Below are positions 1-11,253 of a stretch of DNA of 64,000 nt, piece after piece. Below the pieces are notes generated by a model. The model had not been told where the DNA came from, did not search any database, and worked only from the letters and a program-made list of their open reading frames with translations. This DNA comes from Linanthus parryae (taxonomy: Eukaryota; Streptophyta; Magnoliopsida; Ericales; Polemoniaceae): assembly GCA_023055425.1 (NCBI GenBank), contig JALGPY010000012.1, positions 12,397,922-12,461,921 of the forward strand, read 5' to 3'. A program made the translations under genes and the position numbers. Position 1 is the stretch's first letter. Each line of letters begins with the position of its first letter.

Positions 1-390
1 ATAAAACGGGCAGAGGGTCTGAACAGTCTGGATGGTGGAGGGTTTGATATCAAAGTGTTCTGCGGTGATCTCGGGTACCAGAATAGCTCGCTCATGCCCC
101 CACCCCCCGTGGGGACTTCGAAATTCTCCACCAACGCCTTCCCAGACCGGTTGTATGTCCTCTGGTTGCTCCGGGCAGCGAATACTGCTGCGATCAGATC
201 CTCGATGTACCGAGCCATCTCGGCTGGAGTACGTGTCTCGGGCAGTTCTGGCGTTCTCTCGGTATTGTCGCCCATCCTGAAAAAGTAGAGATCTCAAGAG
301 CAGTGATATAAAAGAAAAAATAAAAAATAAAATAAAATAAAAATAAAAACTCTGAAAATTAATTCGGACTACTAAATAAACCATAAAAAG
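1..390 (-). pseudogene. Ty3/Gypsy internal region with start of gag, frameshifted
   Basis: Read on the minus strand, a start codon near 273 opens a gag-like frame (begins MGDNTERTPELPETRTPAEM) that runs left towards the window edge. Near 100-115, in a run of Gs, the conserved gag-like reading moves to another frame, where ITAEHFDIKPSTIQTVQ is seen; this resembles the N-terminal gag segment of plant Gypsy elements. I infer one frameshift in the G-run, so this copy probably cannot make an intact Gag. The rest of the element lies outside the window to the left. Positions about 290-390 are an A-rich untranslated leader. Gag would form the virus-like particle core of the element. Confidence 0.6.
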
Positions 391-408
391 TCCTCGGCAA
401 CGGCGCCA
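391..408 (-). other. Primer-binding site, tRNA-Asp type
   Basis: The plus strand reads TCCTCGGCAACGGCGCCA, which matches the 3' end of plant tRNA-Asp apart from about one base. On the minus strand it is therefore the primer site for minus-strand DNA synthesis. It lies 6 nt from the LTR edge and fixes the orientation of the element as minus. Confidence 0.8.
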
Positions 409-414
409 AAAACT

Positions 415-2484
415 TGATGCGCAATTTAGCATGCTATTCGCAAGTATACGAATCAAGTAGTATAGAGTGTATTACGACTCAGATTATCGATCCCACAGGG
501 ACTTTGCAGGATTTTCTAGTAACCAGTTTTAACGAACATAGTGTAAAAAGGAGGAATATTTTGAGAGTTTGCTTACTAAGTACTAAAAGTAAATAACCGA
601 AACATAATTCTTTTTGCGAGAATTTTCTGAATAATCTGGAGGTTGTAAAACTAGGGTTTGAGATACTAGGTCCCGGGATCCCCTAGGGTTCTTCAGATTT
701 TCGTTCTTTGTTTGACATGAAAACACACAGCAGTCTCGTTATCCGTGCCACGTAACAATTGTGCAGTATCTTTTCTTTTCCTGCACGTTATCACGATCCT
801 GCAGACTTTCGGATTCCTGTTAAGCAGCCTAAGTCTGCAGTCTCGTTCTAAGGCTGCTAGGGTTTCTAACCTATCCTGATGGCCCGGGTCAGATTCTCTA
901 ATAGTTGGTCTCAACGATTCCAGGCTAGTCCTAACTCCCCTTCGCTAGTCGGCCCATCGGGGTAAGGTGCTAAATTCTGTCTTCTCTTCCTAACCCTAAC
1001 CGGACGTTTTCACCTACCGGCTCGGGTTTGTAGCAATTCTGGGTAGCTACTCCTATCATGCATAAACAATAAAATTCAAAGACGGAATAACTGATAAAAA
1101 CTGCTGAATTAAGATAGTACGATCATGAATTCATAGTCAAAACGTAGAACTAATCTCTGAAAACGAATTCCTAGAACCTAGGTAAAAAGTTTAGCTACTA
1201 GAACTTATAACGTCAATAACACAGTTTTTGAATGAGAGAGAAGAAGATCAAACGAGTGTCTTCGAATCTGGATTCATGTTTCTGTGCTCTCCGGAGATGC
1301 TCCGACTTCCCCGTGGATGTGTTGTTGTTGTGTGTTGTCCTAAACGAGTCTCGATGAGTCTTTAAATAGTGCTGTTTTTTCCCGAAACGTTGTGCCAGAA
1401 TTTACGAAACTACCACCGGTCCACCGACTCAAAAAAAGTCAACATTCCTGCGTATATACGCAAACAGGGGCCCACAAAATCAACACCCTCTCTCCTGCCT
1501 GCGTATATACGCAAGGCCCTGCGAATATACGCAGGCAGGGGGCTCCTCGTTCCTGGCTGGGTCCTCTGCTGGGCCTGTCTGGGTCTTCTGGGTCTCACAA
1601 TTCTGCCTAAAATCTCCATTTTGCCTTCCTTGTTGTCTTCCTGCTCTTTTCTACCTCGGCCTGCGTTTTGACCCGAAACTTGTCAAAATTACGAAAATAC
1701 CCCAGGGTCAAAACCGTTCCAAATTCTGCCCAATCCTTACTCTGGCCCTGGAAAGACTGCTGACTGAATCTGGGGGCCAATATCCAACCTCGACTTCCGA
1801 AAACTCGCGCCCGATGTCAAAATGACTAAAATACCCCTGGGTCAAAATTGTCCCGGAAATCGTCACGAACCTGATATAGCTGCTCACGACTCCAGACACC
1901 GGAAACCGAGACTCCTTACTCGGACGTGACCTGTCTGGGACCCACATTTGACGGGAGTCAGTTTTTTGGCCGGACTCCGTTTCAGCATTATAACCTGTTT
2001 TCGGAAAGCCCTTGACGCCTCCGTTCTTTTGCCGGTTTCACTTCAAAATTCCAAGTCAAGCTCAAGATATTGTCAACCGAGCGCATCCCGGTGATTCTCA
2101 GTTTTGCCGTTTTCAGCTTCCTCGGTCGGTTTTCACTGCTCGTTTCTCCTCCAGTCTTTCCGTTTTCCATTCCACTCTAATTTTTACCAGTCTCGGTCAA
2201 ATCCTGCTCCGAGCATTTTCTGCATGTTTCTCGAGGCGATACCGGTTCTGTCTCGGCACGCATCATAATGCACTTTCCGAACCTGTTCCTGTAAAGACAA
2301 CATGAACAAACCCGCGATCATATCCAATAAAAGTACGAAACATGCAGAAATTTCCGAAAAGTAAATAGACGTCTCGTTCCTTAAACCGAGGCTTTCCGAG
2401 GGTGAATTCTGGCTAAAACACGGCTTTCCGACACGATGGTACGTCAAATCAGGCTAAAAGATAACCCCTATTTGGGCGTTATCA
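415..2484 (-). mobile_element. 5' LTR of a minus-strand Ty3/Gypsy (Athila/Tat-type) element
   Basis: The LTR is bounded by TGATGCGC on the left and GTTATCA on the right, so it reads TGATAACGCC...GCGCATCA on the minus strand, with TG/CA ends beside a tRNA-Asp primer site. Length is about 2070 bp. Its PBS-proximal part (AAGTATACGAATCAAGTAGTATAG then ATCGATCCCAC) is related to the LTR at 23317-24799, so both belong to the same broad lineage. The partner LTR is outside the window, so no target duplication can be checked. Short open frames inside it are not convincing genes. A set of palindromes at 1449-1540 is described separately. Confidence 0.75.
1449..1540. repeat. Palindrome cluster with hairpin in the Gypsy LTR
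   Basis: The 14-bp palindrome TGCGTATATACGCA occurs at 1449-1462 and 1500-1513, and the variant TGCGAATATACGCA at 1520-1533. The segment from about 1496 to 1539 also forms a hairpin with a perfect 15-bp stem (CCTGCCTGCGTATAT against ATATACGCAGGCAGG). Confidence 0.85.
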
Positions 2485-2564
2485 TCGATGCCTGTGCATA
2501 GCGACAGAACAAAACAATCAGAGAAATACAAATCAGAGAGCTGAAAAGAAGAGAATGACTTTAC

Positions 2565-5500
2565 CAGTTCCTTCGACGATTTGTTGAAGAGGGGCAACAA
2601 ATACTGCTACCCGCGAGCCGGATTGAATCTCCTCGGCCAACTTTTGATCTGCCCTCATATCGCGCGCAAAGTACGACTCAGGGATGGTAAAATTCCTCAC
2701 GGGAACTACCGGGTCTGCAGCTTGCGAGCCCCACACTTCAAAAGAATTTTCAGAGAAGAGAGAGTCTAGATCAAAGCCTCCAATGGGATCTTTGCTCTTA
2801 GCCACACCTTGTACAGGAGAGTCAAGCACAACCTCCTCAGCCTCCTTTCTTATGTTGGTATGCTCAACCTCCTCGGCACTCTGAGCAACGGGAGAGTCAA
2901 GATCAGCAGCAATGGTGTTCTCAGTAGACACAGCGTCGCGCGCAATCTCTTTGGTATTTCTCTCGGACGGAATTTCAGACTCAGCACGTATAGCCGAGGC
3001 CACTTGATCCAGATCGACATCCTGCTCGATGTTGGCTTCATCCGAAGAGATTAGTACCGCTTCGGCAGGAGAGGAGAAAAGATCTTCCTGCATTGGGAGT
3101 TCCTCCTCTTGCTCAACAATGAGCTCCACATCCGGATGATTCTCAACCTCTGGAGTCTCTTCCATCAAAACTTGCCCTGGAAAGTCTGCACCAGATACAT
3201 TGTCAGCGGACTCAGGAATTGCTTGAGTACTGCGAGGACGACGACGCACCAAAGGGCAAGGTCGTGTTCTGCAAAAATAATCATATCCTTAGGAAAGGAA
3301 AAGAGCAAAATCCCAACATGTGAGGATAAGCTGGAACAGAATGGCAAAACCTCTACTAAAGATATAAGCGGTACTTCCCTACTTATATGGGGTACCCGCA
3401 CAATTGTCATTTTGCAAATTATCATCAAGACCCTTCAATCTAGCATGACCTGCTTAAGATTAGAAAGGGTTATGCATCGAGCGTGCGAAAAAGGAAGGCA
3501 TCATGCGCGGCTGGAACGCTGATTTACCTGAAGACTCTCCACACTCTTACCCATTTACGAATATCACAAATAGGCACGCCATGGTATAAGGCACCACTTA
3601 CAATGTCATAATTCGATAGAGCAAACTTAAAAATTGTACCTTCTTCGTCCACATAATCTATGAGCTCGTGAAGTGCCAGCTGTGCCCGATGGAGGTTATC
3701 CACAGTTTTGGAGATAGCATGAGAGGGGCGCGAACGGACATAGTGTGTGCGGGGCCTTCGCGCTTCAGAAGCTTCACGGTTGGCAATTTCAGCAATGCTT
3801 CGCCTCTTGGCAAGCTCAATACGCTCTGCTTCTGACAACTTCTCTTGCAGAGACCTCTCCTCTGTCATTCGTCGGGACTCTTCAATGGCCTCCTCTTCAG
3901 TCATGACGGTCGTTCCTTTGAGAGGGTTGTCATCATCATCAGAAGAAAAGAGACAGAAGGGGGTAAAACACATGTAATGGATATTCATATAAACAAGGAG
4001 ACTGTCAGTCAAACCTTCTTTCTCCCAGGCGACGAAATCTGAGGCTGATTCTGGGAGTGACTTCTTCTTGGAAGAAGCAGTCTTATTTTTCGTCGAAGAA
4101 GCCTTTTTCAGAGTTGGCTCATTCCGCGCGCGCTTTGAAGGACGAGCGGGTGGATCATCAGTCACGGGGGCATCAGCATTTCTCTTCTTCATATCCTTAA
4201 GAAACGGCGCAAGGAAGGACTCTAGTCCATCTGAGAGCGCACTTCTGATTCCTTCTTCCATGTGCAACACTGGGGGGATGGTGTCGTCAACATACTTCTT
4301 CCTTGAACGAAAAAGGTGAACAAGCCCCCTGATGCGTTCCCCTGATGCGAAGCGCCTTAAGCAACACTGTTGAGAAGATAATGAGGAATCAGAAAATGTA
4401 GAAATAAGGAGTTGCGAATAAAAAGAAGTGTGTACATGAATTCTACACTACCGCTTGAAAGTCTCTCGCGTATTGAGTCCTCGAGTTGAGGGCGTCCTGC
4501 ATGACAATAAGCTTTTTCTCGCCAAAATCAGCTGTGGGCAAAGATGGTCTACGGCTAACAGCGAGTAATACAAATAGGGGGCCCAACCCCGGGAAAGATT
4601 AGACTTAAAGGGGTAGTCCTTGGACAAAGGAGCAAGCGCCTTGGGAACTTGCAGCTTAACCTGCGGGTTTGTCAAGCGACGGACCTGAGTTTTCCAGAAG
4701 GCGACCCAACCAACTGTTACTCTTCCCATTCTATGTCTTGAAGGCTGCACAAAGGGCAACTCTGCGAGAAGTAGCCTCCGACTCTTGCCGAAAATAATCC
4801 CATCATAACTGTCCTTGGCAGGAAGCTCGGACCACATGGGGGCGCGACCGTGTCAAAACCCAGCTGAGGCACCACGCGAAGAGGGTCGAAGTGAACAGTT
4901 ATGGGTGCATATTTACCAGATTCAGTCCCAGGGGCATACTCCGACAAAGCAGGCAAATAACCCCGCCTGCACCAATTCACGTACTGACCATAATGACGAG
5001 GTCCGCTAGTAATGTGCCAGCAAAGAAGAGGAGTATCAATCTCAGGATACATGTTCCCTCGAAACGTGATGTTGGTCAACTCCTCAACATAAGGACGGGA
5101 CACGAAGGAGTCATCATCATCACAAACCAAAGAAAAATTGCGACGGGCGTTTTTGGTGTTAAACCAACGCCAAGAGCGAGGACACAAGAAAGCTTTTTTA
5201 CACCTTGGGGCATAGTTACGAATTCCGTTCCGGTCGCCGTTCCGTTTTGCTCTAGTAGGAAGGAACAATCCGGGATTCGGACGGAACGGCGATCCGTTCC
5301 GGATTTACCGCACTTTTCTTTTACAATATACATACATAATATATGAAACATATTTCTCAAAAAAAATATATATGTATAAATATATGTAATATACACAGTT
5401 ACACACTTCATAATACTAATAGCCAACAAACTGATAGCAAAATGTCATCAACATTATCACCAAGCCAACAAACTAACTAAGAGCAAAGTGTCATCAAAAC

Positions 5501-7437
5501 TATCACCAAGTACCAACAAACCATAGTCAACAAACATTCAACAATGGTTTATGCCCTGCAAAATTCAGCAAGGGGAGGAATTAGAGCAGTATTTTGATGT
5601 TCAGTTTGTTGGTTTATGCCCTGCAAAAGTCAGCAATTTTACTTAATTTTTTTTGTTGTCATGGTAACAAGGAAGATATGAGAATCATAAGTGAGCTATT
5701 AAATGTGAATTCAAAGGATTCAGTTTAAATCATAAAACTAAATAGATAGATCCATAGACAACTAAAACATGAATTTCAGATATGCCTGTAACAAATTAAG
5801 GGAAGGAATTGGAGCACAAAAGATGACGACGGAGAAGAATGGAAGAAGATAACGACGGAGAAGAATGGAAGAAGAAAGAGAGACGAAGAAGAGATGGAGA
5901 AACCCGTACCTGGAGCAATCCCGACAGAAATCGACCTCCAAACCTCCACAAAATCGAACAGCTTGAGTACTTGACCAACATATATCAATGAAATTGAATT
6001 GATTTTGGGTCTGATTACCATTTTCGCCTGATAGAGAGCGCGACACAGAGAGAGCAGCGGCTAGGGTTCGTGTTTGAGAGAGTTCATCAGTTCACCGATT
6101 GTGTTTTTGATTTTTTATTAGTGGGACACACTTTTTAAAAATTACATTATGACCCCGAGCGAAATATACCGAAACGACCCAGAATTTAACGAAAATACCG
6201 GAACAGGCCGGAACAGACCGAAACAGACCGGATTTCAGACCGGTACGAATCAAAACGAGTTTCGTACCGTTTTAGCTAAAAAACGGAGCATTCCGGCCGT
6301 TCCGGACCGGAACGGAACGGAATTCATAACTATGCCTTGGGGCATTCCATAAATCGACAGTAGATGGTAGAGGGGCATATGAAGGGCATCGTTCGAAGAC
6401 CCACATGGTCAAAAAGCCAATGTTGGCAAAACATACAACATCAGCCCTGCCCTGTGATTGCTCAACATTGGCCGCCGCTAGATCAAGGCGATAAAAGAGA
6501 GAACCCAAGACAAGGGGACCAAGGGCATTTCTTTTACCAAGAGCAAGCTTCACAGCAAGCGGGAGTACATGGCTAAAAACTCCATCTCGCGGACACCCAT
6601 CTATGAGGAAGCGCAACAACCAGACGCAGAGAAAACCACACATGGAGAACTCACACTCTCCTCCCGCAGTAGAGGTAACCTCATCTGGGGTCTCCTCCTG
6701 GATCTTCTGGATAATCTGAGTTTTGGGAAATCCTTGAAGAAGAACATGATCCATTTGGACCATATGTTCTTCGCGCCAGCAGAAGCTGTCATAAAGGTGT
6801 CAGCAGGTTTCATCGCATCGGGAGCCCATTTCGAAGCAGCCTTCCTCAGAGTCGCTATGCACTCTAGCATCTGGCCGGAGAGAGAAATTTCTTCGTAAGA
6901 ACTAAGTGCTTCCAGAGGATCGAAGGTTCCCTTGCTTGGAAGCATCAGTAGATTCTCCACATCTTCCAGAGTAGGTGTGGCCTCACGAGACGCGTAGTGA
7001 AATGTGTGAGTCTTTGGAGAATACCGAGAAAATAGAACATTTAGCACGTTTTGATCGGCTTTCAGATCAAAACCCCTGGTTGCGCGAACAGAATGGTAAA
7101 TTCCAGCCTTCATCAGCACGGCCTCGGGATTATCAAGAATATAGTCAGTCCATTCGTCCATCCAGTCCAGTTTCTCCAAGAAAGCCTGGAAAAGAACGTC
7201 ATTGTAAGGATAAAGGCCAGCTTCAATGCCGCATCTGTGAACATCGTGAACCTCTGCTAGATCCCATTGTTCCTTGTTTGGTTCAGGCTTCAATTCTAGG
7301 GTTGTGCCCGAAGAAGACACCTCAAGGGTGCGCCCCTGGATAGTGGCCGAGTAGAAGTTGTCACCCCCAAAGTAAGGAGCTTTTCGCCATAATTTACGGG
7401 GCATTTTTGAAACTTCATTAGTCCTTTTGGGAGCCAT
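2565..7437 (-). pseudogene. Plant mobile domain (PMD) protein gene, antisense inside a Gypsy element, broken by a hAT insertion
   Basis: The start codon at 7437 opens MAPKRTNEVSKM. The stretch KTHTFHYASREATPTLEDV with ENLLMLP is the hallmark of the plant mobile domain (the MAIN/MAIL1 and PP7-long-like fold), and MWVFERCPSYAP is a second PMD motif. The open frames at 7437-6601, 6763-6336, 5202-4448, 4270-3524 and 3270-2565 give the parts in order. The first two overlap in different frames near 6735-6765, so either a small intron or a frameshift lies there. A hAT element splits the domain at 5211-6334. The C-terminal half is charged and low-complexity (KKRNADAP, a basic PSKRARNEP stretch, then a Glu-rich coil). 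Donors are visible at 3533 (CAG/GTAAAT) and 2564 (CTG/GTAAAG), the latter with no downstream exon because the Gypsy LTR starts 80 bp further on. PMD proteins are nuclear and linked to transposon silencing or were spread by transposons. This copy is very probably non-functional. Confidence 0.75.
5211..6334. mobile_element. Non-autonomous hAT element inserted in the PMD gene
   Basis: Terminal inverted repeats begin CATAGTTACGAATTCCG on the left and CATAGTTATGAATTCCG when the right end is complemented (one mismatch in 21 bp). They are flanked by a perfect 8-bp target duplication CCTTGGGG (5203-5210 and 6335-6342), which is the hAT signature. GGAACGG/CCGTTCC motifs are repeated in both subterminal regions, as expected for transposase-binding sites. 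The 1.1-kb body has no transposase; a minus-strand frame at 6046-5762 looks like 5' untranslated or leader sequence. A direct repeat of TTTATGCCCTGCAAAA lies at about 5550 and 5614. Confidence 0.9.
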
Positions 7438-8021
7438 TACTGTAAAAAAAATGGAGAGTCAATTCTCGTTGGTTGGTCAATCAGGCGAAAGAAATTGAAG
7501 AGGTTGAATTGACAATTTCAGAAAATGCAAAGTTCAAATCAAGAGCAGAATACCTTGTTAACGCCTGAGTACTTGAACACACTTGGAAAAATTCTCGAGG
7601 ATTTGATCGCAAACTTCGTCAAAGGACTCTTCTTCCTGTTGTGAGAACTCTCTCTAATGCATACGAACTCAAAAGTGCAAACAGTGGAAAAGTTGCAAAC
7701 GAAGTAGTAATACGGTCTAAATAAACCCTTGAAGGGTCACGTCTGTTGACGATTGATGAGCCAAGCAAGGCTTCAATTACTGAGAAGATCTGACGCTTGA
7801 TCTATCCCCGTCTCGAAAATAGGCCAGTCTGGATGGTGATTGATTAACTCAACAGAGTCCACGCTTCATCAAAGGCTAGACGGCGTTCCCCAAGCCCTAG
7901 GCAATCATAACTGAGACTGGGGGCTACGGGGACTCCAATTCAAAATTCAAAAGGGTCCGCGTGAGCTTCACGCACGGTGGATTTTGCGCGACTGCACAAC
8001 AGAAGAGTGCGTGGCAATCGC
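7438..8021. other. Non-coding region between the PMD start codon and the LTR
   Basis: No convincing gene. It would hold the promoter and 5' leader of the antisense PMD gene. Phrases such as GACTGGGGGCTACGGGGACT are typical of the region before the 3' LTR in Tat-lineage Gypsy elements. Confidence 0.5.
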
Positions 8022-8036
8022 ACAAAAGGGGGCTAT
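8022..8036 (+). other. Polypurine tract of a plus-strand Gypsy element
   Basis: ACAAAAGGGGGCTAT lies directly before the LTR start TGTAGATACTG. A polypurine run at this place primes plus-strand DNA synthesis and marks the following LTR as the 3' LTR of a plus-strand element. Confidence 0.65.
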
Positions 8037-8660
8037 TGTAGATACTGCTTTCCAGACAGGAGGATCATCGCCACGTGGCAGTCGTCCAGCACACCTAGTT
8101 GTGCTCCATCCACACCGGATCACCACCCATGTTAATCCCCGTGGGGGCTACGAGACTGAGCCCCCGCGCACCATAACACGGGACTTGTAGGGACTTAGTG
8201 GTTTGGAGGCTAGAGTAAGGTCCGTCGCGCGCGTGCGACAACTTAGCTCGCGCGCGACCTCTGGTAACCGACAGAGAGACCCTAGGATTACGTGTCTCAT
8301 TAATGCGGCTGATCTCATAACGGTCTCCGATACTTGCGGACAGATGCGTAACGGTTCCTATATACACGGTCGAACGTGCTGTTGGGGGTTCTACCATTAA
8401 GTTGCCATTTATGGTGCACTAAACCCCCCCCCCCAACGGTCACTTCCCCACTATATATATAGGATCGTTATGCTCCCCGTTGCGACACGACGATAAGGCA
8501 ACAAGACACACATAGCCTATTGTCTCTCCCTCACACACAATTATCAGTGCTTACTCTCTCCTTACACACGCCTACAACTCTTTGTGTTCTTCTTCTCTAC
8601 TTGAGGTGTACACTTAGGTATCTCTCGAGGATTCCTTTGTACACAATTTCAAAACCAACA
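8037..8660 (+). mobile_element. 3' LTR of a plus-strand Ty3/Gypsy (Tat-like) element
   Basis: The LTR starts TGTAGATACTGC just after the polypurine tract and is taken to end at CCAACA (8660); the end is uncertain by some bases. A TATA box (CTATATATATAGG, about 8450-8462) followed by CT-rich transcribed sequence fits an LTR promoter. Upstream, in antisense, lies the PMD gene, the arrangement known for extra antisense reading frames in Tat-lineage elements. The rest of this element (pol, 5' LTR) is not visible because the minus-strand Gypsy element occupies the left side. Confidence 0.65.
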
Positions 8661-8687
8661 GAAGCCCTCTCTGATTATCTTAGAACA

Positions 8688-8873
8688 ATGCTTTTAAATG
8701 AAGAGGACTATCTTAAAGAGATTAGTGTTTTGAAAGAAAAAGTTCAGGAGCAGGCAAAAGAAAACTTGCATCTTGTTTGTCTGAATCAGAACCTTGAAAT
8801 TTCTCTGAAGAAAAATGACAGTGCTTTCAAGGCCTTGAAAACCAGTTTTAAAGCCTTGAAAACACAAGTCTAG
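8688..8873 (+). pseudogene. Coiled-coil gag-like remnant
   Basis: A 61-residue frame starts MLLNEEDYLKEISVLKEKV and ends with the direct repeat FKALKTSFKALKTQV before TAG. Heptad-like leucines and charged residues suggest a coiled coil, as in Gag of SIRE-type Copia elements. The codons of the repeat contain the palindrome TTTCAAGGCCTTGAAA that recurs in the SIRE-like LTR near 58.9-60.1 kb. Assignment to a retroelement is an inference. Confidence 0.35.
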
Positions 8874-8993
8874 GAAGTAGTCACTGAGAACTCTCTTCTG
8901 AGTGACAATATTGTTAACCATTGCGAAGATAAGCATTTAAACTTCACGGAAAAGACGTATATTATACCTATAAAAAGACGGGGTGTTACACAA

Positions 8994-9674
8994 TGATCCG
9001 ATAAACCTTGTGCCCAATGTTACCGTATTGTATTATCCCTTTCTTTATATCCGGTTTGGACACGATACATAATAGTCACACTCGTATATCCAATCCATAG
9101 TTTCTCCATATTGATTTATCTGAGTCTGGCCAGATATTCTATAAGCACCATCCCTCTAGTGGCCCATGGATATTTGTTCTCATTATGTAGGAGGGAAAAA
9201 TCCTCTCTACATCACTAACATTTCTCAGCTTGCTTCCTATCATGCCCGATAGCTACCTTTATAGTTACCCAATTATGGTGTAACGTTTGATAATATCAAA
9301 GCATGAAGTTTCATAACTAGAGTATCTAGAGACTTTAAGTATAAGGATTACAATACCATTAGCATTACGAGAAGCACTTGTGGCTTTGACATAATCTAAT
9401 GTAGCCTTTTAGTTGTGGGTCAATCCAGTATGCCATTACTCCTAATGCATACCCATGTGTTAGACTTGATATTTTCATATCAATCTACCCACATACTAGT
9501 CTATAGTGATTGTCCCGTTAATCAGTATAATGGACTAGGAATATCTAAGATAAACAACACATTGTAATATAAGGACTTCATTATTTTAATTATCTCCATA
9601 AATAATAAATGAATATTCTAGCCAAACAATGTCCATACTAAATCTAGATTGCCTCTAAGGCACCTATTCCAACA
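8994..9674 (-). mobile_element. Truncated 3' LTR of Copia element A
   Basis: From TGATCCGATAAACC on, the sequence follows the intact LTR at 16499-17222 and ends with the shared CCTATTCCAACA. About 670 bp of the distal LTR are missing. A further stretch of about 45 bp (present at about 16618-16662) is absent here, the break lying at a short TTTCTC/TCTC match. A polypurine tract complement GTATCCCACTTGCACT follows at 9675-9690. Confidence 0.85.
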
Positions 9675-9690
9675 GTATCCCACTTGCACT

Positions 9691-11245
9691 AGAGTCATTA
9701 TGGTGCATCTCGTATGCCTATAGATATAGTGAGTCCTTCATGCTTGCGCTGAGCAAGCGGCTTTGTGAGTGGATCTGAAAGATTCTCATCTGTTGGAATA
9801 TTGCATATCTTCACATCTCCTCGATCAATGATCTCTCTAATGAGATGGAATCTCCTAAGTACATGCTTGGACTTCTGGTGTGATCTGGGTTCTTTGGCTT
9901 GTGCGATTGCTCAAGTGTTGTCACAGTACAACGCAATGGAATCCACAATGCTAACCACACCAAGCTCAACGATAAAATTCTTCATCCAAACAACCTCATT
10001 TTTTGTGCCTGCAGCAGCAATGTACTCAGCGTCATTTGTAGAATCAGCAACTGTCTCTTGCTTGGAACTCTTCCAGATCACAGCTCCTCCATTCAAGCAA
10101 AACACATAGCCCGACTGCGATCTCTAGTCATCCTTGTCGGTTTGGAAGCTCGCGTTAGAGTAACCAATTACACTGAGTTCTTCCTTACCTCCAAATATCA
10201 AGAACACATCCTTAGTTCTTCTTAAGTACTTAAGGATGTTCTTGACAGCAATCCAGTGACTCTCACCCGGATTGGACTAATATCTGCTTTCCATACTCAA
10301 CGTGATGCCACATCTGGTCTAGTACACTACATGGCGTACACGATAGATCCTATGGCCGTCGCATAGGGAAATCTACTCATGCAGTCCTTCTCAATCTCAT
10401 TGGAGGGACAGCCAACCTTCGAAAGGGTGACTCCATGCGACAGGGACAAGAATTCTTTCTCGATTCTTGCATGTTGAACAGTTTCACCTTGTCGATATAT
10501 GTAATTTGGCTTATGCCTAAAAGCTTCCTAGATCTATCCCTATAGATCTTGATACCAAGTATATAAGATGCAATCCCTATGTCCTTCATCGCAAAACACT
10601 TCCCTAGCCAATATTTAACAGAATGCAAGGTAGGAATGTCATTTCCAATTAGTAGTTTGTTATACACATACAAGAACATAAACACAACAGAACTCCCACT
10701 AACCTTCTTGTAAGCACAAGGTTCATCTTCATTCTTGATGAAGCCAAACTCTTTGACCGCATCATCAAAACGTCTATTCCAACTCCTAGAAGCTTGCTTC
10801 AATCCATAAATGGACCGTTGTAGCTTACTGACTTTGTTTACATGATATGGATCCTCAAAACCCTCTGGTTGTGTCATGTACACATCCTCAAGGAGGTTTC
10901 CATACAGAAATATTGTTTTGACATCCATCTCCCAAATCTCATAGTCTTGATAAGCTGCAATAGGAAGTAGGATTCGAATGGATTAGGTCATTGTAACTGT
11001 GGAAAAGGTTTCATCATAGTCAATGCCATGAATCCGTCTGTACCCTTTTGCCACCAATCGCCCCTTGTAGGCAACTACATTGTCATCCATGTCGATCTTC
11101 TTCTTGAAGACGCACTTGCACCCTATGACCGAGCGCCTTCAGGTGGTTCCACCAAAGTACATAATTTGTTGGTATACATAGATTCCATTTCGGATCTCAT
11201 GGCTTCAAGTCACTTCTTTGAGTCAGGCCCTTTCACAGCCTCTCC
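9691..11245 (-). pseudogene. Copia A RT and RNase H remnants
   Basis: RNase H motifs KSSKQETVADSTNDAEYIAA lie at 9911-10105. RT motifs MDVKTIFLYGNLLEDVYM and LQRSIYGLKQASRSWNRRF lie at 10377-10928, and the RT N-terminal part reaches about 11245. The active-site box, LYVDD in the related intact copy, reads LYVYN here, so the second and third catalytic-box residues that chelate metal are lost. Frames are broken several times. The element would have copied its RNA into DNA in the virus-like particle. Confidence 0.85.
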
Positions 11246-11253
11246 ATAGGTAG

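Noticed and set aside
1410..1671. Small frames in the Gypsy LTR (both strands) with repeated AYIR motif
   Set aside because: The repeated motif comes from the TGCGTATATACGCA palindromes; no support as protein.
5762..6046. 94-residue minus-strand frame in the hAT element as a transposase
   Set aside because: No hAT dimerisation or zinc-finger motif; hydrophobic reading of CT/GA-rich leader sequence.
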